Source: Pseudomonas sp. R76
GTDB taxonomy: Bacteria; Pseudomonadota; Gammaproteobacteria; Pseudomonadales; Pseudomonadaceae
Reading direction: 5' to 3'
DNA length: 64,000 bases
NCBI RefSeq assembly: GCF_009834565.1
Contig: NZ_CP019428.1
Span: forward strand, 1,736,001 to 1,800,000
Part shown: positions 35,892-44,417 of the stretch, in pieces
Layout of the letters: each line of letters opens with the position of its first letter
How positions within the stretch are numbered: position 1 is the stretch's first letter
Program-made: the position numbers and the translations under genes
The notes under the pieces: generated by a model
What the model saw: the letters and a program-made list of their open reading frames with translations, nothing else
Database searches by the model: none
What the model was told of the DNA's origin: nothing

Positions 35892-36986
35892 ATGAGCGAC
35901 CACCGTACCTGGGCCCGCGAAGCCATTCGTATCATTGAAGCGGACTTTCAGCGCAGCGCCGACACGCACCTTATCCCTTTGGCATTGCCGGGGCTGCCGG
36001 GTATCGAGTTGTACTTCAAGGATGAGTCCAGCCACCCGACAGGCAGCCTCAAGCATCGCCTTGCCCGTTCACTGTTCCTGTATGCCTTGTGTAACGGCTG
36101 GCTCAAACCGGGCGCCCCGGTGATTGAGGCGTCCAGCGGTTCCACAGCGGTTTCGGAGGCGTACTTTGCGCGTTTGCTCGGTCTGCCGTTTATTGCGGTG
36201 ATGCCGGCCACGACGTCCCAGGCGAAGATCGACCAGATCGCTTTCTACGGCGGCAAGAGCCATCTGGTGAAGGATCCGACGCAGATCTACACCGAATCCG
36301 AACGGCTGGCGAAGGAAAGTGGCGGTCACTTCATGGATCAATTCACCTACGCCGAGCGTGCGACGGACTGGCGGGCGAACAACAACATTGCCGAGTCGAT
36401 CTTCCAGCAAATGCGTTTTGAGCATTACCCCGAGCCGAGCTGGCTGATTTCCAGCCCCGGCACTGGCGGCACCACGGCAACCTTGGGCCGCTATGTGCGT
36501 TATCGCCAGCATTGCACCCGCGTGTTGTGTGCCGACGCCGAGCGTTCGGTGTTCTTCGATTACTACCAGACCGGCGACGCCAGCCTGCGTCTGGATTGCG
36601 GCTCGCGGATCGAAGGAATCGGCCGGCCTCGGGTTGAGGCGTCGTTTTTGCCCAAGGTGATCGATGCGATGGTCAAGGTGCCGGACGCGCTGTCACTGGC
36701 GGCCATGCATTACCTGGCCGAACGGCTGGGGCGGCGGGTTGGCGGGTCCAGCGGGACCAACCTGATTGGCGCTTTGGTGGCCGCGCAGCAGATGAAAGCG
36801 GCCGGAGAGTCGGGGTCGATCGTTGCGATTTTGTGTGATGGGGGCGAGCGGTATGCCAGCACTTATTACGATCAGGCGTGGTTAGCGGGGCAGGGCTATC
36901 AGTTGGACGGGTTGATTGCCGCGGTTGCGGCCAGTGTGGAGCGGGGCGAGCCACTACCGGAAACGGTCTTGCGCGCCAACATCTGA
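35892..36986 (+). CDS. PLP-dependent cysteine synthase/desulfhydrase-family enzyme
   Basis: This 364-residue fold-type II PLP enzyme has the PLP lysine K54 in PTGSLKHRLA, the substrate loop EASSGSTAVSEAYFA, the phosphate loop PGTGGTTATLG and a C-terminal GGSSGTN. It differs from CysK/CysM in the SSGST loop and the longer C-terminus, so it may be a cysteine desulfhydrase or act on a related amino acid. The ATG at 35892 is preferred over one 19 codons upstream that extends into non-homologous sequence. It is divergent from nhaA. Confidence 0.8.
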   Translation: MSDHRTWAREAIRIIEADFQRSADTHLIPLALPGLPGIELYFKDESSHPTGSLKHRLARSLFLYALCNGWLKPGAPVIEASSGSTAVSEAYFARLLGLPFIAVMPATTSQAKIDQIAFYGGKSHLVKDPTQIYTESERLAKESGGHFMDQFTYAERATDWRANNNIAESIFQQMRFEHYPEPSWLISSPGTGGTTATLGRYVRYRQHCTRVLCADAERSVFFDYYQTGDASLRLDCGSRIEGIGRPRVEASFLPKVIDAMVKVPDALSLAAMHYLAERLGRRVGGSSGTNLIGALVAAQQMKAAGESGSIVAILCDGGERYASTYYDQAWLAGQGYQLDGLIAAVAASVERGEPLPETVLRANI

Positions 36987-37003
36987 CACAACCCAAAAAC
37001 CAA

Positions 37004-37093
37004 TGTGGGAGCTGGCTTGCCAGCGATAGCGCAGTGTCAGTCGCCGAACTTATCGACTGAATCACCGCAATCGCAGGCAAGCCAGCTCCCACA
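37004..37093. repeat. REPIN of the TGTGGGAGCTGGCTTGCC family
   Basis: TGTGGGAGCTGGCTTGCCAGCGAT is mirrored by ATCGCAGGCAAGCCAGCTCCCACA (with one A/C swap near the centre). It lies 17 bp after the cysteine-synthase-like gene and before the convergent FAD protein gene. Confidence 0.9.
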
Positions 37094-37121
37094 TTTGATT
37101 GGGTCGGCTGTAATAGCGTGA

Positions 37122-38735
37122 TTACGCCTCAATGCCCAACATATCCCGCGCCAACGCCTCGGCAATCCGAATCCCGTCCACACCCGCCGACAGAATCCCA
37201 CCGGCATAACCGGCGCCTTCGCCGGCCGGGAACAGGCCTTTCACGTTCAAGCTCTGCATCGACTCGTTGCGGGTAATCCGCAGCGGCGACGAGGTGCGCG
37301 TCTCGATACCGGTGAGCACCGCATCGTGCAGCGAGTAGCCCTTGATCTGCTTCTCGAACGCCGGCAGCGCTTCACGAATCGCTTCGATGGCGAAGTCCGG
37401 CAATGCCAAGGCCAGGTCACCCAGCGACACGCCTGGTTTGTAGGACGGTTCCACACTGCCGATGGCCGTGGACGGCTTGCCGGCGATGAAATCACCCACC
37501 AGTTGGGCCGGCGCCTCGTAGTTGCTGCCGCCGAGGATGTAGGCGTGGGACTCCAGGCGTTCCTGCAACTCGATACCCGCCAGCGGGCCGCCTGGGTAAT
37601 CCACTTCAGGCGTGATGCCGACCACGATGCCGGAGTTGGCATTGCGTTCGTTACGCGAGTATTGGCTCATGCCGTTGGTCACCACGCGGTTTGGCTCGGA
37701 AGTCGCCGCTACCACCGTGCCGCCTGGGCACATGCAGAAGCTGTAGACCGAGCGGCCGTTCTTGGCGTGGTGCACCAGTTTGTAGTCGGCCGCGCCGAGT
37801 TTCGGGTGCCCGGCGTATTTGCCCAGGCGCGCGGCGTCGATCAGCGACTGCGGGTGTTCGATACGGAAACCCACCGAGAACGGCTTGGCCTCCATGTACA
37901 CGCCACGCCCGTGCAGCATGCGGAACGTGTCGCGGGCGCTGTGGCCCAGGGCCAGGATCACGTGCTTGGAGAGGATCTGCTCGCCGCCGTCGATGACCAC
38001 GCCGTTCAGTTGCCCGTCTTCGATCAGCACATCGGTGACGCGCTGTTCGAAACGCACTTCACCGCCCAGGGCGATGATTTGCTGGCGCATGTTTTCCACC
38101 ACGCCGGTCAAGCGGAAGGTACCGATGTGCGGCTTGCTGACGTAGAGGATTTCTTCCGGCGCACCGGCCTTGACGAACTCGTGCAGCACTTTGCGACCGT
38201 GGAATTTCGGGTCCTTGATCTGGCTGTACAGCTTGCCGTCGGAGAAGGTCCCGGCGCCGCCTTCGCCGAACTGCACGTTGGACTCGGGGTTGAGTACGTT
38301 TTTGCGCCACAGGCCCCACGTGTCTTTGGTGCGCTGGCGCACTTCCTTGCCACGTTCGAGGATGATCGGCTTGAAGCCCATCTGCGCGAGCAACAGCCCG
38401 GCGAAAATCCCGCAGGGGCCGAAACCCACCACGATCGGGCGCTCGACCAGGCCTTGCGGCGCCTGGCCCACTACCTTGTAGCTGACGTCCGGCGCCGGGT
38501 TGATGTTGCGATCATCGGCGAACTTGAGCAGCAGGGCGGCTTCGCCCTTCACGTTCAGGTCGATGGTGTAGATGAAGCACAGCTCCGACGATTTTTTGCG
38601 GGCGTCGTAGCTGCGCTTGAACAGGGTGAAATCGAGCAGGTCATCACTGGCGATGCCCAGGCGCTGCACGATGGCAGGGCGCAGGTCTTCTTCGGGATGG
38701 TCGATGGGCAGCTTGAGTTCGGTGATTCGTAACAT
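37122..38735 (-). CDS. FAD-dependent dehydrogenase-like protein (COG2509 type)
   Basis: This 537-residue protein has an N-terminal alpha/beta cap (about 1-90), a dinucleotide-binding motif GFGPCGIFAGLLLAQMG (about 105-121), the ERG motif after it (ILERGKEVRQRTKDTWG), and the conserved VAATSEPNRVVTNGMS and FPAGEGAGYAGGILSAGVDG segments. This matches uncharacterised FAD-dependent oxidoreductases of the COG2509 group. The substrate is unknown. Confidence 0.88.
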   Translation of the reverse strand: MLRITELKLPIDHPEEDLRPAIVQRLGIASDDLLDFTLFKRSYDARKKSSELCFIYTIDLNVKGEAALLLKFADDRNINPAPDVSYKVVGQAPQGLVERPIVVGFGPCGIFAGLLLAQMGFKPIILERGKEVRQRTKDTWGLWRKNVLNPESNVQFGEGGAGTFSDGKLYSQIKDPKFHGRKVLHEFVKAGAPEEILYVSKPHIGTFRLTGVVENMRQQIIALGGEVRFEQRVTDVLIEDGQLNGVVIDGGEQILSKHVILALGHSARDTFRMLHGRGVYMEAKPFSVGFRIEHPQSLIDAARLGKYAGHPKLGAADYKLVHHAKNGRSVYSFCMCPGGTVVAATSEPNRVVTNGMSQYSRNERNANSGIVVGITPEVDYPGGPLAGIELQERLESHAYILGGSNYEAPAQLVGDFIAGKPSTAIGSVEPSYKPGVSLGDLALALPDFAIEAIREALPAFEKQIKGYSLHDAVLTGIETRTSSPLRITRNESMQSLNVKGLFPAGEGAGYAGGILSAGVDGIRIAEALARDMLGIEA

Positions 38736-38841
38736 GACGGGATCCGGTAGGCGGCGGACAAAAAGGCCGGCTGTTTTGCAAACCGGCGATTATAAGCCCC
38801 AATGGCGGTTTTCCGTCAGGTTAAAACAGCGCAGGGCTGAA

Positions 38842-39513
38842 TCAGTCGTCGCGTGAGCCGCCAAATGCCGCGCAACCACGCTGTACCTGGCCGTTGACGC
38901 GCAACTCGGCGGTCATGTGCTGAAGGCTGCCGCTGACCGAGTCGATGCAGCGCTGCGGGGCTACCCACAGTTCGATGTGCTGGTTATTGGCTTCGGTCAT
39001 CAGGTTGAAACGCCCGTCACCCAGTTGCTCTTCCACAAACGGCACGGCAAGTGGCGGCTGGCCTTCGCGCTCCAGCACCATGCCCTTGGCGGTGACGTTC
39101 ATTGCCCAGGCGGGTTTATGCCCGTTGGCCCGCAGGACCATGCGCTTGAAGTCCGGGTCGTTGCAGGTTGAGGTCGAACGCTCCATGCGATAGAGCTGTT
39201 GCAGGTCCACCGAACCCTGGGTGCCGCTGGCGACCCCGGAGAACTTGCCGCGCAGGTCGGCGAACAGCGCGCCTTGCTGGCCAGCCAGGGAGGCGGCTTC
39301 CTGCAGTACGCTGGTGCCACCGGCGTCGTTGACCACGTAGTTGCGTTTGTCGCCGCAAGGCTGGAACAGCAGCTTGCCGCCGACGGCGGTCAACTCACCC
39401 TGCATCCGGGTCAAACCTGCGGTAGAGGGTTTGGCCGGCTCGCTTTCAAACATCTGACAAGCGGTGAACAGGGGCAACAGGGCAAACAGAGCAAGGGTAC
39501 GGGCGGCGCGCAT
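38842..39513 (-). CDS. COG3650-like lipoprotein
   Basis: This 223-residue protein has a lipobox (LLPLFTAC, Cys 19). The mature part has a repeated pattern of a short beta-rich domain (LLFQPCGDKRNYVV, then YRMERSTSTCNDPDFKRM and AELRVNGQVQRGC). Conserved cysteines (about 53, 117, 189 and 214) may form disulfides. It resembles conserved pseudomonad lipoproteins of the COG3650 type. The function is unknown. Envelope location is inferred. Confidence 0.7.
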   Translation of the reverse strand: MRAARTLALFALLPLFTACQMFESEPAKPSTAGLTRMQGELTAVGGKLLFQPCGDKRNYVVNDAGGTSVLQEAASLAGQQGALFADLRGKFSGVASGTQGSVDLQQLYRMERSTSTCNDPDFKRMVLRANGHKPAWAMNVTAKGMVLEREGQPPLAVPFVEEQLGDGRFNLMTEANNQHIELWVAPQRCIDSVSGSLQHMTAELRVNGQVQRGCAAFGGSRDD

Positions 39514-39697
39514 TTATCGGGTCTCCAAACAAGTGCCGCCACGTTACGCAGGCTGACGCTGCATCACAAGTGCAGGACCCGGTTTGAACGATGTGTTCGG
39601 AACACGCTGGGAAATGACGCGTTGCTAATTGAGATATTTCCTACAGTTAGTGTTGGGGAATCGTAAGAGTGTCGACGTTTTTGGAGGGGGGATTTCA

Positions 39698-40078
39698 ATG
39701 AATATCAAATGGAGCCTGTGCGCTGTTCTGCTCTGGGCAAGTGCGGCCTGTTCGGACGAGCCTGCCCGGCTCGTCTTTTCGTCAGTTACAGACTTCACAG
39801 ACATCTCGGTGTCGTTGAAACGGGCCGAGAACCCTGATCCGGCCTACGTTGAGGTAAACGTCACGTTGAGTCCTGAAGCCAGGGCAAGGACAAAATCCAT
39901 CACGCTGCTTACCATCAACAAATACCTGACACTCTACGTAGACGGTTATCAGCTAAGTACTTCAATGGTTCACAGCGAGCTGGGCGGGGAGTTCAGGTTT
40001 TTGGCCCCCCGCGCCCTGGTGATTGAATGGATGTCTCAGTTTTCGCGTGAGGCAATTGCCTCTCACCCCACGATGTAG
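39698..40078 (+). CDS. Small lipoprotein resembling a lone SecD P1 head domain
   Basis: This 126-residue protein has a signal with a cysteine at about 18 (LLWASAAC). The mature part (VEVNVTLSPEARARTKSI, then NKYLTLYVDGYQLSTSMVHS and GGEFRF) follows the pattern of the SecD/SecF P1 head (LxLxxEGxxKFxxxTxxNxGKxLAIVxDGxVxSAPxI). This is a pattern match by eye, not a search result. The start is fixed by GGAGGGG upstream of the ATG at 39698. Its end overlaps the convergent SDR gene by 16 bp. Confidence 0.55.
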   Translation: MNIKWSLCAVLLWASAACSDEPARLVFSSVTDFTDISVSLKRAENPDPAYVEVNVTLSPEARARTKSITLLTINKYLTLYVDGYQLSTSMVHSELGGEFRFLAPRALVIEWMSQFSREAIASHPTM

Positions 40079-40662
40079 GTTTGACCGGTCTGCAAGCCCT
40101 CGACGCTTTTCGCGTAGGCCAATGCCACATCGGCGCCCGCAGCCGGTTTGAAACCACGGAAGTACGGGGCGTAGCTGCCCATGGCTTCCAGCAGCACGGT
40201 CGGGCTTACGGAGTTGACGCGCAAGCCGCGTGGCAATTCGATAGCCGCGGCTTTGACAAAGGCGTCAAGCGCGCCATTAACCAGTGCCGCCGAGGCGCCG
40301 GTGCGGATCGGGTCACGGTTGAGGATGCCGCTGGTGAAGGTGAACGAGGCGCCGTCGTTGGCGTACTCACGGCCGATCAGCAGCAGGTTGACCTGGCCCA
40401 TCAACTTGTCGCGCAGGCCCAGTTCAAAATCGCTTTCGCTCATGTCGCCCAACGCCACGAAATTCACGCTGCCCGCTGCGCAGACCAGGGCGTCGAATTT
40501 ACCGGTCTGTTCGAACAGCTTGCGGATCGAGGCGCTGTCGCTGATATCCACCTGGAAGTCGCCGCTGGTGCGGCCGATGCTGATCACCTCGTGACGTTGG
40601 GCGAGTTCTGCCTTGACTGCCGAGCCGACCGTGCCGCTGGCACCAATCAATAGGATTTTCAT
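40063..40662 (-). CDS. Short-chain dehydrogenase/reductase
   Basis: This 199-residue Rossmann enzyme begins MKILLIGASGTVGSAVKAE (cofactor loop GASGTVG), with CAAGSVNF as the NAG-like motif and a shortened active-site region in which the usual YxxxK is not visible (TSGILNRDP and NGALDAFVKAA). It is divergent from a LysR-type gene, 103 bp apart, which may regulate it. Confidence 0.82.
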   Translation of the reverse strand: MKILLIGASGTVGSAVKAELAQRHEVISIGRTSGDFQVDISDSASIRKLFEQTGKFDALVCAAGSVNFVALGDMSESDFELGLRDKLMGQVNLLLIGREYANDGASFTFTSGILNRDPIRTGASAALVNGALDAFVKAAAIELPRGLRVNSVSPTVLLEAMGSYAPYFRGFKPAAGADVALAYAKSVEGLQTGQTYIVG

Positions 40663-40765
40663 CGTGCTGTTCCTCCAGGGGTAAGTGAAGGTTCAGTCTA
40701 GTGTGGCTTTTCAGGTGGATAAACGCGCTAATAGGCAACCTTTGGTTTTCAAATGGAAACAGTCC

Positions 40766-41680
40766 ATGAGCGAGATGGATGACTTGGCGGCGTTTGCCGT
40801 ACTGATCGAAGCCGGCAGTTTCACCGTAGCCGCCGAACAACTGGGGTGCAGCAAAGGCCAGCTGTCCAAGCGCATCAGCCAATTGGAAGCGCAGTTTTCC
40901 GTGGTGTTGCTGCATCGCACCACCCGCAAGCTTAGCCTGACCGCAGCCGGTGCGGCGTTGTTGCCCCAGGCTCAAGCACTGGTGGTACAGGTGGAGCGCG
41001 CCCGTCAGGCATTGGCGCGACTCAAGGACGATTTGGCCGGGCCGGTGCGTATGACGGTTCCGGTGTCGCTGGGGGAAACCTTCTTCGACGGCTTGCTGCT
41101 GGAGTTTTCCAAGCAGTATCCGCAGGTGCAGATCGAGCTGGAATTGAATAACAGCTACCGAGACCTGGCGCGCGATGGTTTTGATTTGGGCGTGCGCTTG
41201 GGGGCTATCGAAAATGAGCGCCTGGTGGCCAAGCCACTGCTGGCCTGGCACGAGATGACCTGCGCCAGCCCCGCTTACCTGGAACAGCACGGTGAACCGC
41301 TGACCCCGGCGGATTTGGCCACGCATACCTGCTTGCTCAACAGCCACTACAGCGGCCGTGAAGAATGGCTGTATCACCAGCAGCATGAACTGCTGCGTGT
41401 GCGGGTCAGCGGCACGTTTGCGTCCAACCACTACAACCTGTTGAAAAAAGCCGCGCTGGTGGGCGCCGGCATCGCCCGCCTGCCGTCCTACGTTTTACCT
41501 GCGGAATTGGCGGATGGCCGATTGCGCTGGCTCCTGCGTGATTATCAGACGCGAAGCATGCCGATGTACTTGGTTCACCCTTACCAGGGCGGCTTGCCGC
41601 GCCGTACTCAGGTGTTGGCCGATTACCTGGTGGACTGGTTCAAGCGCAGCGGCGAAGCCCTGGACCGTCTTCAGCGATAA
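40766..41680 (+). CDS. LysR-type transcriptional regulator
   Basis: This 304-residue regulator has an N-terminal helix-turn-helix (about 1-60: DLAAFAVLIEAGSFTVAAEQLGC, KGQLSKRISQLEAQF) and a periplasmic-binding-protein-like effector domain. It falls near the CrgA/YafC subgroup by the TVPVSLGETF motif. The start at 40766 fits the family, with an in-frame upstream ATG rejected. Its divergence from the SDR suggests that gene is its target. Confidence 0.88.
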   Translation: MSEMDDLAAFAVLIEAGSFTVAAEQLGCSKGQLSKRISQLEAQFSVVLLHRTTRKLSLTAAGAALLPQAQALVVQVERARQALARLKDDLAGPVRMTVPVSLGETFFDGLLLEFSKQYPQVQIELELNNSYRDLARDGFDLGVRLGAIENERLVAKPLLAWHEMTCASPAYLEQHGEPLTPADLATHTCLLNSHYSGREEWLYHQQHELLRVRVSGTFASNHYNLLKKAALVGAGIARLPSYVLPAELADGRLRWLLRDYQTRSMPMYLVHPYQGGLPRRTQVLADYLVDWFKRSGEALDRLQR

Positions 41681-42156
41681 CGCCGCGCGATCAGATGGTC
41701 GATGGACAGGCAGCCCGGGCCTTTGGCGACCAACAGCAGCAACAAGGCGATCCAGGTGCCGTGGGTCGGGTAGGCTTCCGGGTAGACGAACAATTGAATG
41801 GTCAGGGTCATGCCGATCAGGGCCAGGGCCGAGAACCGCGTGGCAAAACCCACCAGGATCAGCACCGGGAAAAAGTGCTCGGCAAATGCCGCCATGTGCG
41901 CGGCCACTTCCGGTGACAGCAAGGGCACGTGGTATTCACTGCGAAACAACGGCAGCGTCGAGGCGGCAAGTTTGGGTTCGCCGAGTTGGAATGTGCCGTT
42001 GATGATATCGATGGCAAAGCCTTCAACTTTGGTTTGCCCGGACTTCCAGAACACCGCCGCGATGGAAAACCGCGCGAGAAAGGCGATCAGGCTGTAGGGG
42101 ATTTTCTCGAACAATGCGATGGCCCGTTTAACCAGGCATGAAGGGGATGCGTTCAT
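41671..42156 (-). CDS. DoxX-family membrane protein of the bufferin-type cluster (HvfD/BufD position)
   Basis: This 161-residue protein has four predicted membrane helices and the DoxX pattern (FLARFSIAAVFWKSGQTKVEGF, HFFPVLILVGFATRFSALALIGMT). In related clusters a DoxX protein is the last partner of the RiPP maturases, with a role suggested in redox or export. The ATG at 42156 overlaps the stop of the DUF2063 gene (ATGA), so all four genes are coupled. Its 3' end overlaps the LysR gene on the other strand by 10 bp. Confidence 0.82.
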   Translation of the reverse strand: MNASPSCLVKRAIALFEKIPYSLIAFLARFSIAAVFWKSGQTKVEGFAIDIINGTFQLGEPKLAASTLPLFRSEYHVPLLSPEVAAHMAAFAEHFFPVLILVGFATRFSALALIGMTLTIQLFVYPEAYPTHGTWIALLLLLVAKGPGCLSIDHLIARRYR

Positions 42157-42929
42157 GGCGATACCTTTTGTTCTGGATGCAAATGAGTGATGGCGTCGTG
42201 GCTGATCAGCAGGGTTAGGCATTGGTTCAGGTCGAATTCGGCGGACGCTTCGAGGGCGTGCTGCACCGCGGTTTCCAACGCTGTGCCGTGGTTCAGGCTG
42301 TGGATGAACGCGGCCGAACCACTGTCGATGGCGAACACCTTCACTGCCAGGCCTTGGCGCAACACCAGCGCGCTTTGGGCGTGCCAGGGATTCAAGGTGG
42401 CCACGCCGCCGTCGGTCTGGTGCGCAGCCCAAACGGCCACGACCGCGTAGGTGGAGTTCAATATGGCTACGGACGGATGCAGTTGCAGGCGCAGTTTTCC
42501 AAGGTCGGTCTGGCCTTGCAGCGCTTGAAGAATGCTGTGCTGCTCCAGCGGTTGTGTATCTGCCGCGTGATAGGCGCGCACCCGCAGGCGCTCGAGCCTG
42601 GCGACATCGGCCAGGTAAGGCACGCTGGCGGCGGGTTCGAAGTCCTGGATGAACGCTGAGAATGCGCTGCCGTACTCGCTGATCAGCGGGCTGGTGGGCG
42701 GGCACGCCTGAATAAACAGGCCAGCCATGGCACGAAAGAACTCATCGCCGACTAACTGCAGCGTCACTGGGTAAGCCGTCGCCAGTGCGTTAACCAATGA
42801 GCTGTGGACGTTGTTGCGGTACACCGCAAAGCGGCTGGCCGGGTCGGCGCCGTTGCTGCTGAAAAGGCCTTCGGGGCACGCCTGGCCGGGGTCGACCAAG
42901 GCATTGGCAAACGCGGTGTGATGGCTCAT
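42153..42929 (-). CDS. bufC: DUF2063 partner protein (BufC/HvfC-like)
   Basis: This 258-residue protein begins with the DUF2063 helical domain ([37 protein letters not shown]), which is known to serve as a precursor-recognition partner for DUF692 enzymes, followed by a second domain (about 100-258). It probably forms a heterodimer with the DUF692 enzyme encoded immediately upstream (four-base overlap of stop and start). Confidence 0.85.
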   Translation of the reverse strand: MSHHTAFANALVDPGQACPEGLFSSNGADPASRFAVYRNNVHSSLVNALATAYPVTLQLVGDEFFRAMAGLFIQACPPTSPLISEYGSAFSAFIQDFEPAASVPYLADVARLERLRVRAYHAADTQPLEQHSILQALQGQTDLGKLRLQLHPSVAILNSTYAVVAVWAAHQTDGGVATLNPWHAQSALVLRQGLAVKVFAIDSGSAAFIHSLNHGTALETAVQHALEASAEFDLNQCLTLLISHDAITHLHPEQKVSP

Positions 42930-43804
42930 ACGTTCACCTGCGACAGGTGCCAGTCGGCGTGTTGGGCTTCGGCTTGCAATACATTGAAGGCCGGCACCTG
43001 GTTATCGCGCTCGATCAGCGTAGCCACCGGGCCGGTGCGCGTGAGGACCCGTTCGTACAACTGCCACACGGCGTTATCGATGGGAGCGCCGTGGTCATCA
43101 ATCAACAGGCGGTCACCCAGGTTGTCGGTGTCTTCGGCAAAACCGGCCAGATGAATCTCACCGACTGCGCGCAAAGGCAGTGCGTCGATGTAGGAAAGTG
43201 GGTCGCGTTGGTGGTTGATGCACGATACGTAGACGTTGTTGACGTCCAGCAGCAGGCCACAACCGGTACGGCGGATGATCTCGCTGATGAAGTCCGTCTC
43301 GTCCAGGGTGGAGCGTTGGAACTGCAGATACGTCGAAGGGTTCTCCAGCAGCATCGGCCGCTTGAGAGTGCTTTGGACCTGATCGATGTGTTCGCACACC
43401 CGGTTGAGGGTGGCGGCATCGTAGGCCAGGGGCAGCAAGTCATTGAGAAACACCGGGCCGTGGCTGGACCAGGCCAGGTGTTCGGAAAAAGAGTGGGGTT
43501 GATAGCGGTCGATCAGCGTGGCCAACCGTGGCAGGTGCTCACGGTTCAACGGGCCTTCGCCGCCGATGGACAGGCCCACGCCGTGCAGCGACAGCGGGTA
43601 CTGCTCGCGGATCAAACCCAGGTAGTGATGAAACGGGCCGCCGGCCACCATGTAGTTTTCGGCGTGCACTTCAAAAAAACCGATGTCGGGCGAGGTCTCG
43701 AGCACTTCGATGAAGTGCTCGTTCTTCAGCCCCAGCCCGGCCCTGTAGGGGAGGCCGGGCACCTGAGCCGGTGAGACCGTGTGTTGAGGTAAAAGCGTCA
43801 TCAT
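42926..43804 (-). CDS. bufB: DUF692 multinuclear iron enzyme, precursor-peptide maturase (BufB/HvfB/MbnB-like)
   Basis: This 292-residue TIM-barrel protein of the DUF692/MbnB family shows the metal-ligand segments [51 protein letters not shown] and EIHLAGF. Family members use a di- or tri-iron centre and O2 to convert cysteines into oxazolone/thioamide or thiooxazole groups. Its position right after a four-cysteine precursor and before a DUF2063 gene places it in the bufferin/oxazolin group. The protein may begin at either of two adjacent ATGs (43804, 43801). Confidence 0.88.
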   Translation of the reverse strand: MMTLLPQHTVSPAQVPGLPYRAGLGLKNEHFIEVLETSPDIGFFEVHAENYMVAGGPFHHYLGLIREQYPLSLHGVGLSIGGEGPLNREHLPRLATLIDRYQPHSFSEHLAWSSHGPVFLNDLLPLAYDAATLNRVCEHIDQVQSTLKRPMLLENPSTYLQFQRSTLDETDFISEIIRRTGCGLLLDVNNVYVSCINHQRDPLSYIDALPLRAVGEIHLAGFAEDTDNLGDRLLIDDHGAPIDNAVWQLYERVLTRTGPVATLIERDNQVPAFNVLQAEAQHADWHLSQVNV

Positions 43805-43826
43805 CAGTACTCAGGCGGCGCAGGGA

Positions 43827-44126
43827 TCAGGACTTGGCGGTGAAGGCAGCTTCCTGGCCGAAACCGGTCGGCGAGGTGGCGCTTGGGGTTTTGCCGCAGG
43901 TGCCGGCTGGGACCAGTTTCCAGGCATTGGCCTGGTCTTTGACTTTCGAGGTGCCGGCGCAGGTAGTGCCGGCGCCTGCGGCGCAATCGTTCTTGCCGGC
44001 TTCAGCGACGCCGAAGCATTTGTCCATTTTGGCGTCGTCGGCGTGGGCCATGTTGGACATTGCGGACAGGCTCAGAGCAGAACCGAGGGCCAGGATCAGG
44101 GTAGCGGCGGACAGTTTAGTGGTCAT
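43827..44126 (-). CDS. bufA1: DUF2282 (BufA1-like) four-cysteine RiPP precursor
   Basis: This 99-residue precursor has a Sec signal (cleaved after AHA, about residue 29) and cysteines at 37, 48, 56 and 77 in [24 protein letters not shown] and GTCGK. The KNDCAA and TCAGTS motifs are those of BufA1-type bufferins, in which the inner cysteines are modified and the peptide is exported to bind copper. The unusual features are a Sec-type signal on a RiPP and a long C-terminal tail (about 78-99). ATG 44126 has GGAGA seven bases upstream. Confidence 0.85.
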   Translation of the reverse strand: MTTKLSAATLILALGSALSLSAMSNMAHADDAKMDKCFGVAEAGKNDCAAGAGTTCAGTSKVKDQANAWKLVPAGTCGKTPSATSPTGFGQEAAFTAKS

Positions 44127-44180
44127 GGTGTATCTCCAGCAGTGGGTTGAGGTAGCGAGCTTGATTGCCTGCTTACTCCA

Positions 44181-44210
44181 CTAGAGGCAGCAGGGTGAAT
44201 TTCGTTACAA
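44181..44210 (-). promoter_or_regulatory. Candidate ECF-type promoter of the bufA operon
   Basis: The minus strand carries TTGTAACGAA, like the TGTAAC -35 element of several ECF sigma factors that control DUF2282/DUF692 operons in other bacteria, with CTCTAG about 14 bases after it. No sigma gene adjoins the cluster, so this is weak. Confidence 0.25.
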
Positions 44211-44264
44211 GCGCGACGAAAATAATTTCAACAAATGCAAAATTTAAGGACGCCACAAAGCAAA

Positions 44265-44384
44265 TGTGGGAGCTGGCATGTGTGGGAGCCGGGCTTGCCC
44301 GCGATGCAGTCACCGCTGTGTGTCAGACACACCGCAGTGATGCAATCGCAGGCAAGCCAGCTCCCACACATGCCAGCTCCCACA
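44265..44384. repeat. Nested REPIN with flanking 16-bp inverted repeats
   Basis: The outer arms TGTGGGAGCTGGCATG and CATGCCAGCTCCCACA are perfect inverted repeats. Inside them lies a second REP pair (TGTGGGAGCCGGGCTTGCCCGCGAT against ATCGCAGGCAAGCCAGCTCCCACA). It lies in the gap between bufA and livF and accounts for most of the 291 bp there. Confidence 0.85.
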
Positions 44385-44417
44385 TTTTTTAGATCAAGTT
44401 CCTACAGCAACCGGGTA

